NCBI RefSeq assembly: GCF_020184175.1
Contig: NC_065530.1
Span: forward strand, 21,181,260 to 21,245,259
Direction: 5' to 3'
From: Aphis gossypii
Lineage: Eukaryota > Arthropoda > Insecta > Hemiptera > Aphididae
Length of the DNA: 64,000 nucleotides
Position numbers and translations under genes: made by a program
Shown here: piece after piece, positions 1 through 13,620 of the stretch
Layout: each line of letters starts with the position of its first letter
How positions within the stretch are numbered: position 1 is the first letter of the stretch
Notes under the pieces: generated by a model
Told to the model about the DNA's origin: nothing
What the model saw: only the letters and a program-made list of their open reading frames with translations
The model's database searches: none

Positions 1-3000
1 GTTTAATTAGAAGTTAAATAATTTCTATTAATCAATCTAAAATTAAATTTGAGACAATACTATGAACTACACTTGGATAAACATTATGTTACAAAAAAAA
101 TAAAAAAAATATATAAAATTATAATATTCTCTGCGTCATATTTTTAGTCACTGATAAATTGAACACAACAAATTGTATTAATCCGATTAACACGCAACGT
201 GCTATTGTTATGAAATGCGTCACGCATTAGACGTACAGATTGAAATATATTCGTACTAAAAAAGGATAATTTTATTTATCAATGTTAAATGATCTAAGTG
301 TATAATAATATTTACTCTGTAGTACTTAAAATTGTAAAATAAACAAAACACAAGGTTCGTTTTCCTTAATACGCCTCTTTTTGAATTTTAAAACTAAAAT
401 TATTTTTTTTGTTATTTTGATAAAAACTCACGATAACACTTGTGATTTTTATATTTGATAAAGATTTGTACCATATTTTTTTTTTATTATTCCTATTGTG
501 GAATTTGACAATACACGTGACAGCTCAAATATTAGGACGTACATCATAAACAGATATAAACGTAGCTAACCGAAGCTAAAACCAATGGCCTTTCGTTTGT
601 CAAAATTGGCGACAGATATTTTCCAAGCACTTACCGAAAAATTAGCCTTAATTTAGCTTGAATTTTGGTTAGCCGGAGTGCACAACTTTCAGAACTTTTG
701 GGGTACGAATAACCACAAAAAAGGTACGAAGTTTCATTTCGAAATTCAAATTTGTCAGAGAGTAATAATATAATCCTCGACAAGCATTAATAGCTTTGTC
801 AGTAACGGTCAAAAATTATTTTGTTCTATGAAGAGATAAATATAAGACAAATTCATTAATTTAAAATATAAACTAAAAAACACGGTTTATTAATTATTAC
901 GAAACGAAATTATTGTGTTTAAAATACAAAAATATTAAACATATATCTATAATTATAAGCATTGAAATAAGTCCTTGTGATCGGATATAATTTAACTGTT
1001 TTACCTCTCTTGATTGGGGTGGTGGTTCGAAAAGTTCTAATTAAACTTCTGAGTTACTATACGCTCTAATACATTTAGAACAGAATTTTTATCGATCATA
1101 ACTCTGCTTGGTATATTATCATTATTATATACGGATGCAGTCATAAACTACACGTTCAAGTTTCACCAATCTAAATATAATTAATCCGCCTCTGAGAGTT
1201 GGAGTTACTATTAAATTGAATTTAATTATCAGCTAGCGTAGTACGCGTGAGGGATGATTAGAGATCGAAAAACACATTAGGAAGGATCTTCTGAATACGA
1301 TAATGTCTTGGAGAAATGCAAGATATATTATCTTGAATTTATAATTAATACTGTCGACAGTACACCAAGTACCTACTAGCTGTTCTAAGGTTTTTGTTAT
1401 TTGCAATATTTTATTGTGATTTTATTATGCTATTATAATTCGTCATCATAATTTTTGTATTTTACTAGGAGAACGAAACTCTTAAAATTATTATAAAATT
1501 ATTATAAAATCTTTATATTTAGTTCATAATATGGAAAGTTTTCTTATATATTTAAAAAAAAAATGTAATGTCATACATCATAGAAAAAGGTAACAATAAT
1601 AATAAAAAAAAATTAATATAATATGGATTATTTCCTCTATAATACGTTATAATTTACAATAAGTGTAACTAGTCACGAAACAAACGCGATGTACTGTATA
1701 TGTTAATACCTACATCATGTTTCTTTTAAAACATATTATATTCCATAATCTACAGTTGATGTTTTTATTCAAGACTATTTTATTTCTCCTAATAATACGT
1801 AAAATCAAAAACTAGAATATTTGACAGTACGTAATACACATACATATCACGGCATGAAAATATTGTTCAACTGGAGATCGCCATTTCCACATAGTTTGTC
1901 GAATACAATGTTAAAAATGCAATATAAAAGTTGCTGCCGTTTTAAATGGCGTGATGTGTATATAAGTACCTACTTTATAATACGGCATTATTATTATTAC
2001 GACGTTAAAATCTAAAAAAAGAATCTAAAAAGAATTTCTTAAATATAAAAGTTGACATGGAGAGTCGAACTATGATGGGGTCTTATAATTTTATCGTAAC
2101 TTTAAAAATTGATCTGACACGGTATAAAAATGAATGTTTTTATTTATATAATTTAACTAGGTCCTTAAATTAAAATACAAATAAATATTATATTGACAAC
2201 GAACATTTTGTTTTCAACGATGTATTTATGCCGATCGAATAAGTTATGTGTTTGAAAAAATAAAGAAGACCATTAATATGTTTTCAACAAACATTTTAAA
2301 AGAAATAATGCTAAAGAACATTTCATTGTCATTTGAACATTGAGATATATAACAATAATATCCACGCAGTTAAATGTTTTATTTTTTTTTTATTTTAAAG
2401 CAATTCTTTCTTAAAAAAAAACCTTTTTTTCTTTTTAACAGCCATTTCATACTTCAAAGATACTATACTTACTACCTACCAATAACAAAATACCTTTATT
2501 AAACATAACTTCAATGATGGAATTCTTCGAGTATTTACGAATAATAATAGTACTTAGAAAAATAGTTAAATAAAACGTATAATTACGTATGATTAATGTG
2601 TTATTTTTTTTTTCAGTTTTATTATCGATAAAATCCCAAACGGGTTTTTAAATCATTAACTATAATATTGGTTCATACTTTTATTCGTACACTTCAGGCT
2701 GAACACTATACTGCAGCAGTTCTTAATTTGAAACAACGAAACTTTGATCATAAAAAACCAGAAACTCGTAAGACATATTATATTGTACGGGTAAAAAGAT
2801 CTCGTTTGAAATAATGGTATCTATTATAAGTACATACACTAGCGCATTGCAATCCAATCAGTGGCATGGTGAATGACGTTTGCCAATACAATTATAACTA
2901 CTTGACCTTAGGAATTTATCTCAAAATTAAAAATTAAAACATGTGTGTGGACAAATGTATGTTATTATTGTACTTGTTTTTTTTTTTTTTAATATTAAGT

Positions 3001-4285
3001 TGATGGTGACCTATGTAAAAAATTCTAAATTAGCATACAATTTTAAATCACGTGTTATGTTTTAGAGAGTAGTGACTAGTGGGTGGGTCATCGTTAAAAT
3101 ACTTAGCTTAAGTTAGGTATAGGTTCACCATTAATGCCTTCGTGACGACGGTGATAGAAATATTATATTATTTTACCTCTCTGTGGTTTCAAGGTTTTCG
3201 TCGAACCAACATAATAATATTATTATTATTATTGTTATTATTGTAACGCGCATACTCTGCGCAGAAATTTTCAGCGTTTCCGAATAACGGACGAGGTCGG
3301 TCGTGGTAATGTAAGTGCTGTATGTATAAATATACGAGCAATATTATACACCGCGTTTCAGACGCCCACGGCTCACCCGTAATATTGTATTATAATATAT
3401 AGGTTGTCACATAAAATAATCGAAATATGTACAATCGAACGTTTATGAAGCCGTTGACCTGAGTTATAAAGATATATTACTGTTATTATGACGTTGAGCT
3501 AAAAGAGGACCACGACGATATAAACATCATGAAAATATGTGGTTTATGAACTATGCCTGCAATTATTTATCATCACATCGACGCGCGATAATGTTTTTAC
3601 ACTAAAATTTGTTTCATATCATTATAATGGAAAATTATATTGTGTGGAAAGCGATACACTAAAAAAATAAGACGTGTCGATTTGCCCTGCACGAAACTAA
3701 CGGCTGACGGACACTTGACAGTTGACAATATCACGATCTCGATCCGAAGTACCTATATAAATAGGGATACTATTATACATGTTACGTACCTATAATACAT
3801 AGTGATTCACCATAAGAACGAGTTCCCCCTTTTTTCTCCAATAACGTGGTTGTTCAAAATCTGCGGATAACCTTTCTGAAAACGTTGACGTGTCAAAATT
3901 AAAATTTTACTATTTTTTGAGATTTTTGTGCACTAAACATAATAAGTCCACGACAATGAATTTGAAAGGTATGCTGGTTATAGTGACTCCGACGTTTTAT
4001 TCATTGATATTAATCCATCATATTATCATTCATAAATTGTAAAAATGATTCAACACTATTATACCTATTTTATGATTTTGTGGACATTATTCCTAATTCC
4101 TAACATTATAAACATTTTAATAACTGAAAAACTACCTACTCGTTTGAATTTCGAATTAAGTAGGTTCATCGAAAATGTTATAAGTATTTTTTCCGAATAA
4201 CCTACATTAAGAAAGGGTTAGATACTCGTTTACTATACGATTATTATTAAAAATTTATAATTTATTTATTTTTATTTTTTTGTTT

Positions 4286-4299
4286 TGACCATTTGACCT
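4286..4299 (-). promoter_or_regulatory. RevDR2-like nuclear receptor site
   Basis: On the minus strand this reads AGGTCA, two spacer bases, TGGTCA, preceded by a run of A/T bases. A direct repeat of AGGTCA-type half-sites with a 2-base spacer and an A/T-rich 5' flank is the arrangement bound by the Rev-erb/E75 and ROR/HR3 nuclear receptor families. That is family knowledge; occupancy here is only inferred. One such match in a window this size could arise by chance. Confidence 0.3.
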
Positions 4300-4677
4300 T
4301 TTTTAATGGTAAACATATATAATGACGGAAGAAACTCTACATGTTTTTGAGTAGTGAACGTGTATTTCAGTCAGGGAAAGGATATATTTGACACGACCAT
4401 CTCCTCTCCGGTAAAAAAAAGTTGGAGGGATGATAATTCGATCGCACTCTCGCTAACCATCTCGAATGATCGTCAAAAAACCGCGTCGTCATAAGAACCG
4501 GTTTCTCGGGTTTTTCAAACGAGGCGCTTCTAATGAAATGGTATGCACACCTGACCTGACGAAGACTACGCTTTTCATATGTTGACCTAGGTCCGCTTCT
4601 CTTCACCCCTCTCACCATACACACGGAGGACTGGAGGTCTGCACGCAATTCACACACACACATAACGACGACAAAAA

Positions 4678-4704
4678 CAACAACAACAACAACAACAACA
4701 ACAA
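4678..4704 (+). repeat. (CAA)9 microsatellite
   Basis: Nine uninterrupted CAA units are read directly from the sequence, with looser CA-rich sequence (CACACACACA) just upstream at 4651-4660. The minus strand reads through it as a valine run, which makes a spurious 121-codon frame. Confidence 0.95.
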
Positions 4705-5335
4705 TAACTACATCCGCCACACAGACACACATATTATGGTGATAATTTGAGCTTGAATATCTCTGATAATTTGCAGCTTTTATAATTTAAAAATAAATAT
4801 TTGTTGAATTTCATAATCAGTAGATTATCGTATTTTTTCAAGAAAGGTTAATGCAGAAAACTAAACAGTAAATTATTTGAGGATTAAAGAGCTTATAAGA
4901 TTTGAATAAAACGTGGAATTCACACACGGAGACATTTTATTACGTAGTTACGGTATCTACTGTGCCTACGCTCATTCTAAAACTTTAAATTTTTAAAAGC
5001 CATATAATAACCGATGGTTCGACATTCAATGAATATTCGATATTCATAACTGCCGACAAAAGACACATTTTAGAGGAACAGATAAATAATTGAAAACGGT
5101 TATTGGAAACACTGTTGTGCAGAAAACTCCGAGTAACGATTGGATATGTAACGACTAAAACTTAAACACAACTATGAGTATAATGTTTATTGGTCTATAC
5201 CATATCTTAGGAAATGGGTTCATCTATGGTAGAAAATAAATGTATTTACTGCGAATAGTTTTCATTTTCGTAGCTTTACAAAATTATAATACTAAATATC
5301 ATCTATCTACCTATTAATATTTTAAATTTCTACAG

Positions 5336-5596
5336 ATTAGTATTTGTGAGCTTGACATGGCAGAGTTGGCAGATAGTTCACTAACTGATCACAACACAGA
5401 AATTATAATACAACAATTTACAGAGACCAGTGTTGAAAAATTACTAGATATTTCAATACGTCTGAATTTTGTAAATAGTCCTACGATAGTATATAATATC
5501 ATAAGTAGCAATTTTAATAATTATTGTTGTGTTGACACAAAAGTGTTTTCTACTTGCGAACGTACCACTTTGAAGTTAAAAAACACTGTTTTATGA
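5336..5596 (+). CDS. Possible small or terminal coding exon, unknown product
   Basis: I do not recognise this product. An 80-codon frame starts at an ATG (5357) in a fair context (GACATGG) and ends in TGA. It lies just behind an acceptor-like site: a pyrimidine-rich stretch ending in CTACAG at 5335. The frame stays open through the acceptor, so it could be a last exon entered in phase 0. An AATAAA-type polyadenylation signal follows near 5609. The peptide begins M-A-E-L-A-D-S-S-L-T and has an ordinary mix of polar and hydrophobic residues, with two adjacent Cys near the middle and no recognisable domain. A GTAAAT donor-like site at about 5471 could instead end a shorter exon. Chance is a real alternative in DNA this AT-rich. 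Confidence 0.25.
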   Translation: MSICELDMAELADSSLTDHNTEIIIQQFTETSVEKLLDISIRLNFVNSPTIVYNIISSNFNNYCCVDTKVFSTCERTTLKLKNTVL

Positions 5597-8500
5597 AACT
5601 GCACATTTTAAATAAATGTTTACACAAGAGATAAATAATAATTACAACTAGGTACTAATATTTTGAGAAATAATAGTTGTGCATTTTTTACTAGCTAATG
5701 TTTATTTATGTAAAAATTTTTTAAAAATATACAATATTTAAGTGCTTACACATAATATACATTTGAATAAATTAACGCCATTATTGGACAGATCTCTCGT
5801 AGACTTTTGTTCGGTGAAATTGTTTTATGTTAATTTTTTATTATTATTATTAAACTGCGAAGTAAGAATTCATCAAATCAACGTATCACAACATTATTTT
5901 TGAACACATTATTGTTTGAACTGTTTGCTAATATGAACATTTTCAAATAAAATATTAAAATACGCCTTAGATAGATGCCTGCTGTACCAAATATTTATTT
6001 ATCAAAATAAATACATGAAATGTCATATATTATATAACTATATATAAATAGTATCAAAAGTGTGTTATTTTTTACTTGTACATAATTTCAATTTATTTAA
6101 AACCGAAGTGAAATAATTAAATACGAAATTCGTTTTTTAAACATCAAGAAATAAGTGAAACGCATGGCGATTCGGTGCAGGTAAATATTATGAAAACATA
6201 TTTTATTTATTATTTTATTAGTAGGTTTATTTGCAATTGGTACTCGGTAGGTAGTTTTTTGAATAAACATTGTGGCCTTTAGGTACCTATATAATTAATG
6301 TTAATTTTTATAATTTGTAACTAAATATTCATTGCAGAAAAACATATTTAATTTTAACACATTGGCGGTTTCCACACTTCATGATATATTTTGTAAATAT
6401 TGGGCGTAAAAATAAAATATTCACATGAAATAAAAATATAATTACAAAATGTAATATATTTTTAAACATAAAGCTTATGTCGACATGGAATAGCTAGTCA
6501 TGGTTTTAAATTTTTAATTATAATTTATTTAAAAACCAAATAACGAAACTATGAGTTAAATAAATTACAATTTTAATGAGTCTTGTATGACATAAAAACT
6601 ATCATCAATTAAAAACAAATAAAATAATGAAGAAGAATCATTTTTGAAAACACTCAATGTCAATTATTTGAATCATGCATATATTATATAATGGTATCAG
6701 TATATTATTATCATGCGCCTATAACTTAATTTAAAAATACTAATGTTTTCACCTACTTGACGAATTTTAAAGACGCTTTTTCAACAAGGTTAGGTTGTCG
6801 ATCTTTAGAATTTATATATAATACATATATGAATATTTTTAACTAGGCACTTGGCACATTTCAATTATCATAATAAACAATAGTAAGTACAAATAACAAA
6901 TACAATTATATTAAGCACTTATGTTCATAATAGATATAAACAAATTAAGGAAGCTCACTTTGCAAGCATTCTAAACTCTTGGTTTCAAAACGTTTTAATA
7001 AAAGTACCTGTGTATACAAAGCAAGGTTAGTAAACTAGTTTAACCAAATTATGAATTTACTTATAATAATAAAACCGTTATACAATCATAATACAAATAA
7101 TCGTGACTGTGTGCAGTCCGGTTAAGATAACTAACGAACACAAAGGGAATATGAGGTATTCTAAATATATGTTTAGCATTATAACTTTTACGAATAAGTT
7201 TCTACGACTATATCTGTTAATGAAAAATTAGCTATATTAATTAAAAATTAATAATAATAAAAAATAAATAAATTCATCGTAGTCACTGTGAAATGCATAA
7301 AAAAAAAAGAATAAAACGTAATTGATTTTATTTCATATCAGATAGTTGAATTTTATAAAACAACATGCATAACATTATCTATATAAATAATTAAAATAAT
7401 ATAACTAAGGATATACTTTATAATTGTTATTGTTATTCATCAGAAACTAAAAAATACACATTCTATGGTAGATAATGGGCAATGTATAATGTATAAAACT
7501 TGAAATAAGAGGTGGATAATACAATAATTACATTATACTGGAAATAGTATGCAAAAAACAGATCGGAGTGTAGGAACAAAAAAATCATATTTAACTATTA
7601 AAATAGTATTGTGGTAGTAACGGTTACGGTAGTATAAAGTACAATGAGCATGCTAATATATATTAATTAGGTATTAAATTAATATTGTATGTATGCATCG
7701 TAATTCGTACAGACATAAACCACTATAAAATATTATAAATATAGCCATATATAAATCCACAAAGATAATGAATTTAAAGTCGACTTAAGGTTTTAATTAT
7801 TATTTTTTTTTCAAGAGTACAATATACTCGAACAATTTAAAAATACAATTATAAATTTCGTCATAGTGAAAATGAACACACAATGTGCAATAATGCAGCT
7901 TAGTTAATGTAAATAGATAAATCCACTTAGTTAAACTCTCATTTCATAATTTATTTGTATTATTACTAATTAATTATTATTAGTTATGTTGTATTAATAA
8001 GAGCTGAGATACTTAATACAACAGTGTGGTACCAACAAGTTTTTTTTTTTACTATATACTAACCATTATTTACCAAAGTAATTATTGTGTTTAGTTCTAT
8101 TTTTATATTAATAAAAATGTATGCATAATCTTTAATTTATAAATTAAACTTATTAACATTCCCATTCACAGTTTATTAATAAAAATAAACGATTGCCCAT
8201 TCGCTTAAAAAAATTTCATCGGTCCCTATATGTATCATACGTATTTATTAATTACCTACTGCATTTTTTATTTTTGTATGTATTATAATATAATAAATTA
8301 ATGAAAATAGTGCGCCTTATTATGTTACAAGTCGTCATCAATTGTCAGTGTGACATTGGTAAAATATATTAAGAGAATATTTTTTTTTACATATTATATA
8401 AAAAAAAACTAGTCGATACTTAACATAAATGTTATGATTTTTTTTATATAATTTTCTCATTATGTTTTCATTGAAATAATAATAATCAAAATGTACCTGC

Positions 8501-11500
8501 TTCAGTAATATATTTATTGTGATGAGTAACTATTTTTTTATACAACGATCTTGAACAGCAAGTGTGTTATTGTAATAATTGGTTATGGTCCTCGCACTTG
8601 AACTATCACATTTATCCACATTTTATGGCTCACAAGTGCTAACAAGGTGACTGAAAAACATAAAATAGATTGAAAATCCAACGTTTAAATTTATTGAAAA
8701 CATGCTAAAGTTGTTTGTAAAATATTATGTCATTTGAATAATATATTAATAGCTATTTAAAACCAGAACATATTTTGTATGAATCAAATGTATTATATAC
8801 GTATTATTATTATTATTATTATACAATTTAAAAATGAATATAAATACAAATGACTTATCAATCGTTTATATTTACATAGTAAATCGCATAATTTTTTTCC
8901 ATATATGGTAAAACAGTATAAAGCATTAGTAGGTACACATAAATTTATATTGATCGATGAATTGTTAAAAGTATGATTACCGTTGAAGATTAATGGTGCA
9001 TATAACGACATTGCATTATAAAATAGGTATATCATATAACCATGATAATTCTTACAGGAAACCTTCAAGTAGGCACTCACAGTTCACCCCATAAAAATGC
9101 AACAAATATGTTAATAATTGTAATATTGTATTCTTTTATGCTTACCGCATCGGCATAATATTACATTAATCGGTTGTGTAATAAAATATTGCTAGGTAAT
9201 ATATGAGTATACAACTCTTCGAGATGAAGAAGAACATATTTCATTCCTTATCTACAAACAAGCTTTATTTTATTGCCACGGATATCTCACTACCGTAAAA
9301 CGTAAGCAAATAATAATAATAATAATAGTAGTAGTATTTGGTATGTATTAAATTGGTACTTTACTCCACGAATAGGTACCTTCTTTAATAAATTCTAAGT
9401 AAACTTTAAATCCACAGCAATACTATTTCATGAATATATGTAACAACTAATCTATTGATATATCACATAATTATATCCTACCTACGTCATTTGTTACAAG
9501 TTTTACATTATAAATATTTTACCTAAGGTACGATTTAGCGAATTAAAACAAATTAAAAATAAATAAATAATAATCAACCATAAATTAATTTAAGAAACCA
9601 TGTTCAATTTAATAACATGAAATATAATTATTATGATTTGTAAGTACTTTAGTTTTATCAAAAACCACTTATAAAATATTTGCAGAGTATAAAGATACCT
9701 CATTTTAATCTTATTTTGCAATTATTTTATAATTATGTTTTTTTTTTTTTTCTGTGACCACTAATTAGAGCACAAGGACTATTTCACATATTTAAAATAG
9801 CATTAAAATCAAATCTAGGTGATGTTTTAAATAGGAAGCTAATATTTTCAACTGTTTCAACAGAGTACAAAAAAATTTTCAGTACCTAATAAGTTGTAAA
9901 TTTAATGTTTAAAAAAACGATACCTAATCTCTCTTAGAAGATTTATTTGTAATATTATAGATAAAAATATTATACACTGCAAGTCAATACTGTATATTGT
10001 ATTGATGTTTAACATTGTAAAACCTTTAGGTAATATTATGTGGTCATTATGTTGTTTCATGTAATAAAAGTAAATAAGCAATCATTATAAATTATATTAT
10101 TTGTCTCATATTTGTGTAAGATGTAAACTAGTACAATAACGCAAGTGCAGATATACATATTATAAGAAGTACTCTTATATTAAAAGTGCATGTACTATGT
10201 GTTAAGGATTAATTAATAGGCTATTCTGTTACATTTAAGAAAATACTCGTGTATTACCCTCATTAAAAATAATATGAATTTTTTTTTATTATTATTATTA
10301 ATAAGGCTTATAATTCTAATATATTCATCGTTGATGTACAATTTATCAAGAATAGAAATACTCGTATATTATCTATAAGTGATTGTACAAATATGAGTAC
10401 CTAGATAGTACTACTAAATTTATTACTACATGCTTAATTTTTTTATACTCATATTAAAAGTAATTTAAATATTGATTAAATAAATAATATCTGAAAAACA
10501 GAAGGACCATTTCCCCTTAGAGTGCCTTTTTTAATTCTATATTAAGATATAAACGAAAGACGGGTAATTGTAAAACAAGTCACTTGTAGTGGATTCGAGG
10601 TCAATCGAACAAGCGCATTAGTTTTTTTTTTGGTATATACATGACATGTACAAAATTAGTGGAGAGTTAAAAATACGACTAAATTTAATTTAATTTATAA
10701 TAAGTTATCATAGACATTACTGAATACAGGGACTGAAAATGTCTGAGTAATTGTATACTTTTTTACTAAATAGGTCAAAAATGAGCAAGAACAGCTACAA
10801 TAATATGAATCAGAGTGGCCATAAAAAGATACTCTATTTACTATTTATGCATAGAAATGGTTTTTTTTTATATTTCTTGGCCATTGCAATGGTTATTTCA
10901 ATTATTGTAAAATAATATGTAACTTATAATTAACAAAATCATTATACATATTTAATGAAATTATTAAAAGTTATTACTATAAATTATAATTTATTTGGAT
11001 ATTCATATTTTATTGTAAATATAATACTGCATTTCAACAAAATAAATATTCAATAAAATCATATGTAAAATTAATAAACAAATAAATATATCTATTGTCT
11101 TAGTTAATATTTTAAAATGAAATATTGAAAACGATGAATAATTAAATTAATTGGATAAATAAATGAATACTACTTAATGCAATCTGTTAAGGTATTAAAA
11201 TATAAATTCACGTGAGTTAACAACTACCAATATTGTTGCTTAAAATTAAATTTTAACTAGGTATAATAGTAATGTATTATGCGTAAGCTACTTAAAATAT
11301 ATAAAACGTATTAAGTTTAATAATATATTATAGTTTATGAATATTCAATGCAATCAACACACAAGTGCGCCACAAATATAAATTTGATTTATAAATTATA
11401 TTATATTTTATGTATTTATTCAAATGGAAAATTCAAAAATGGAAATTTAGAAATCAACATTTTATTCTTCATTTGAATTATCACATTTACATGTTTTTAT

Positions 11501-13122
11501 TAATCAACTGTAAATAGTGTCATAAAATTAATTACAAATTAAAATTGAAGCGAACAAAAATTGTACGATTATAAGGGTTACAATAATAATTATATTAAGC
11601 TAATAACTTTTGTGGTTGATGATTAAAAAATAATAATTACATTTATTAGCGAGTACCTATAATATAATATAATATAGGTTATTTTAATTCAGTTTAAATA
11701 AAAAATGTGTAATAATATATTATTGCGCGTGTAACTACTAAATCATAATAGATGTTTGTTTTTATTTGATTGTTCTTTAATTTAAATTAATAAACGCATT
11801 TCATATCACATAGAAACCTACTCTAGCGTGCTTTAATAAAAATAAATAAATAAAAACAAACATCCTGGAAAATAAAACGATTCCCGTAAAATAATATAGC
11901 CGATGAATTAAAAATCTATTACATTTTTTCTCATATAAGCATTATCTCATTACGTATCATTTTACGCGGATCGTTGTGTTTGTTTACAACAATCATCGGA
12001 TGGTAAATATTACCATTATTATTATTTTACACAGTCACTGCTCACTGTAATATAATATAATACATCTATAAATATTATATAATGTATATACACCAACCAA
12101 TGATTAGGTCTGGCACAACCATCCTGGTTGTTCAATGTCTCAATCGCAATATTTACCGAATAAATGTCAATAAAATAAGAGCAGTCGTGTGGAAGTGTTC
12201 CGTCGTGATTGTCGGACGAATTTAGCGCTTTGCTACACCATAAGCGCGTACCGCTACCACTTCTCTTAGCAACACCAACACAGCCAATACCGACACAGTC
12301 ACCCACCCGCCACCGTAATCTTATCATTTTCCTATTCATTTTATTCAAATACAAAGCGAGCAAACTAAAAAGATTAGGTACCCCCAAAACAACCCGTTCG
12401 AACGAATACCAACGTTAATACAATGGCAGTCCTTTGACGAACGATTCTGGTAATTTCCAGAAGAATCTACTGCGTGAAAATAATCGTTTATTCATTTACT
12501 GTACACAGCAAAAGCAATTTCGTTCCACCAATGTCAAGCTTCACGTCGTGTAAAAACCTATAAAGTGAGATGACAATAATTTGAAACGTATTCGTTCGTT
12601 AATAATGTTCTACTATTCTAACTCGAAACACGAAGTCTTATAATCTTATCATTGTTTATTGAACATTCACACTACGAATAACAATCGGTATTTAAAAAAA
12701 AAAAAAAAAATACCAAACCGATTTACTCCTTGTTATTATAATTATACTTACTGTATAATTTTGAACTGTATTAAAGCTATAGGTAACTATATAGACAGAC
12801 ATAATATTATGTTGATAGACCTTGATCTATGACATTTTTCGATGAAAATAAAACAATTTTTAAACTAACACTTAAGTTTCTTTTAATTATAGTTATAGAT
12901 AATGACTGTAGTGAGAAAATAAATAAACTATAGTAAGTATGTCGATAAAGAAAAATTGTTTTATAATTTTTCAAACACTTAAATACATTATTAAATTGTA
13001 GAATAAAAAATATTAACAACCTATTATGAAAATATTTAAAGTCTAATAAGTATACTTATTACATAATATAATCTCAAATGTTTCCAAAATAGTAGGGGGA
13101 TCTAAAATATACTTTAGAATTA
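5597..13122. other. AT-rich noncoding stretch
   Basis: This is long A/T-rich sequence with poly-T runs, ATT microsatellite pieces (for example 8801-8822 and 9308-9335) and no frame with coding character. A slightly GC-richer patch at 12190-12420 has an open minus-strand frame (first ATG at 12339, stop at 12022). It shows no domain, and its C-terminal part is AT-rich noise, so it is left uncalled. A run of 17 A lies at 12694-12710. Confidence 0.6.
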
Positions 13123-13620
13123 CTAAACAGAAACATTTAATGAACTTTTAGTATAATATACTGCATATATTAAATTTTTTACAAATACATTAAAAATATC
13201 AATTCTATCAAAATTGCTGATTTCATATTTTATTAAAATCATGCTGATTGGGTTTATTTTGATGTCAGAATTATCTGTAAGATGTCCAACCCTTCTAATT
13301 GACTGAATAATTATAGTACAAATTACACATTTTAGAGGAGTATCATGTGCGTGTGAATAATCAGCTAACTGGTGATCCTGTAAACAGCGAACACAGCGGG
13401 GTTGATAGCAACAATACGCTGTGACCGAATTCTTGACATTTCGAACACTGACTAACAGTTTTTGGTTTACACGTCTCTTAAACTTTGATTTTGGTGTATG
13501 ATAAAGATGAAAGTTGGACGATTTCTTTCGGTCTTGGTGTTGATTCAAAGTCAACAGAAAAGAGCGGAAGTCAATTTTTGTTGACTTTATGAAGTACATG
13601 CGTAATTTGTCTAACCTCAA
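13123..13620 (-). pseudogene. Degenerate non-LTR retrotransposon gag (zinc-knuckle) fragment
   Basis: A 165-codon open minus-strand frame whose central part (residues about 45-101) resembles the nucleic-acid-binding segment of ORF1 (gag) from Jockey-type non-LTR elements abundant in aphids. The visible cues are a Y-C-C-Y-Q-P-R-C-V-R-C stretch at residues 69-79, D-H at 82-83, and D-T-P-L-K-C-V-I-C at 93-101. These match the spaced Cys/His zinc knuckles of that family, where P-R-C-V-K-C and P-A-K-C are typical. The first knuckle has lost Cys residues, and sequence past residue 102 no longer looks like gag. No reverse transcriptase is seen nearby. It is an old, truncated insertion, not a functional gene; the frame is open by chance beyond the homologous part. 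Confidence 0.65.

Larger units (their letters stand above)
1..5335. other. AT-rich noncoding stretch
   Basis: No convincing gene is visible on either strand. The stretch is poly-A/T and ATT-rich with short random frames. A (CAA)n microsatellite lies at 4678-4704 and a nuclear-receptor-like direct repeat at 4286-4299; both are listed separately. The somewhat less AT-rich patch at 4360-4660 has an open minus-strand frame, but its N terminus is only the translated CAA repeat (a valine run), so I do not call it a gene. The stretch could be intergenic or a distal upstream intron. Confidence 0.6.

Noticed and set aside
4367..4732. 121-codon minus-strand frame
   Set aside because: Its N terminus is the translated CAA repeat (Val run), and the rest has no domain or splice context.
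12022..12387. Minus-strand frame with some protein-like composition
   Set aside because: The first true ATG is internal (12339), the end is AT-rich noise, and the opposite strand is also open. There is no homology cue.
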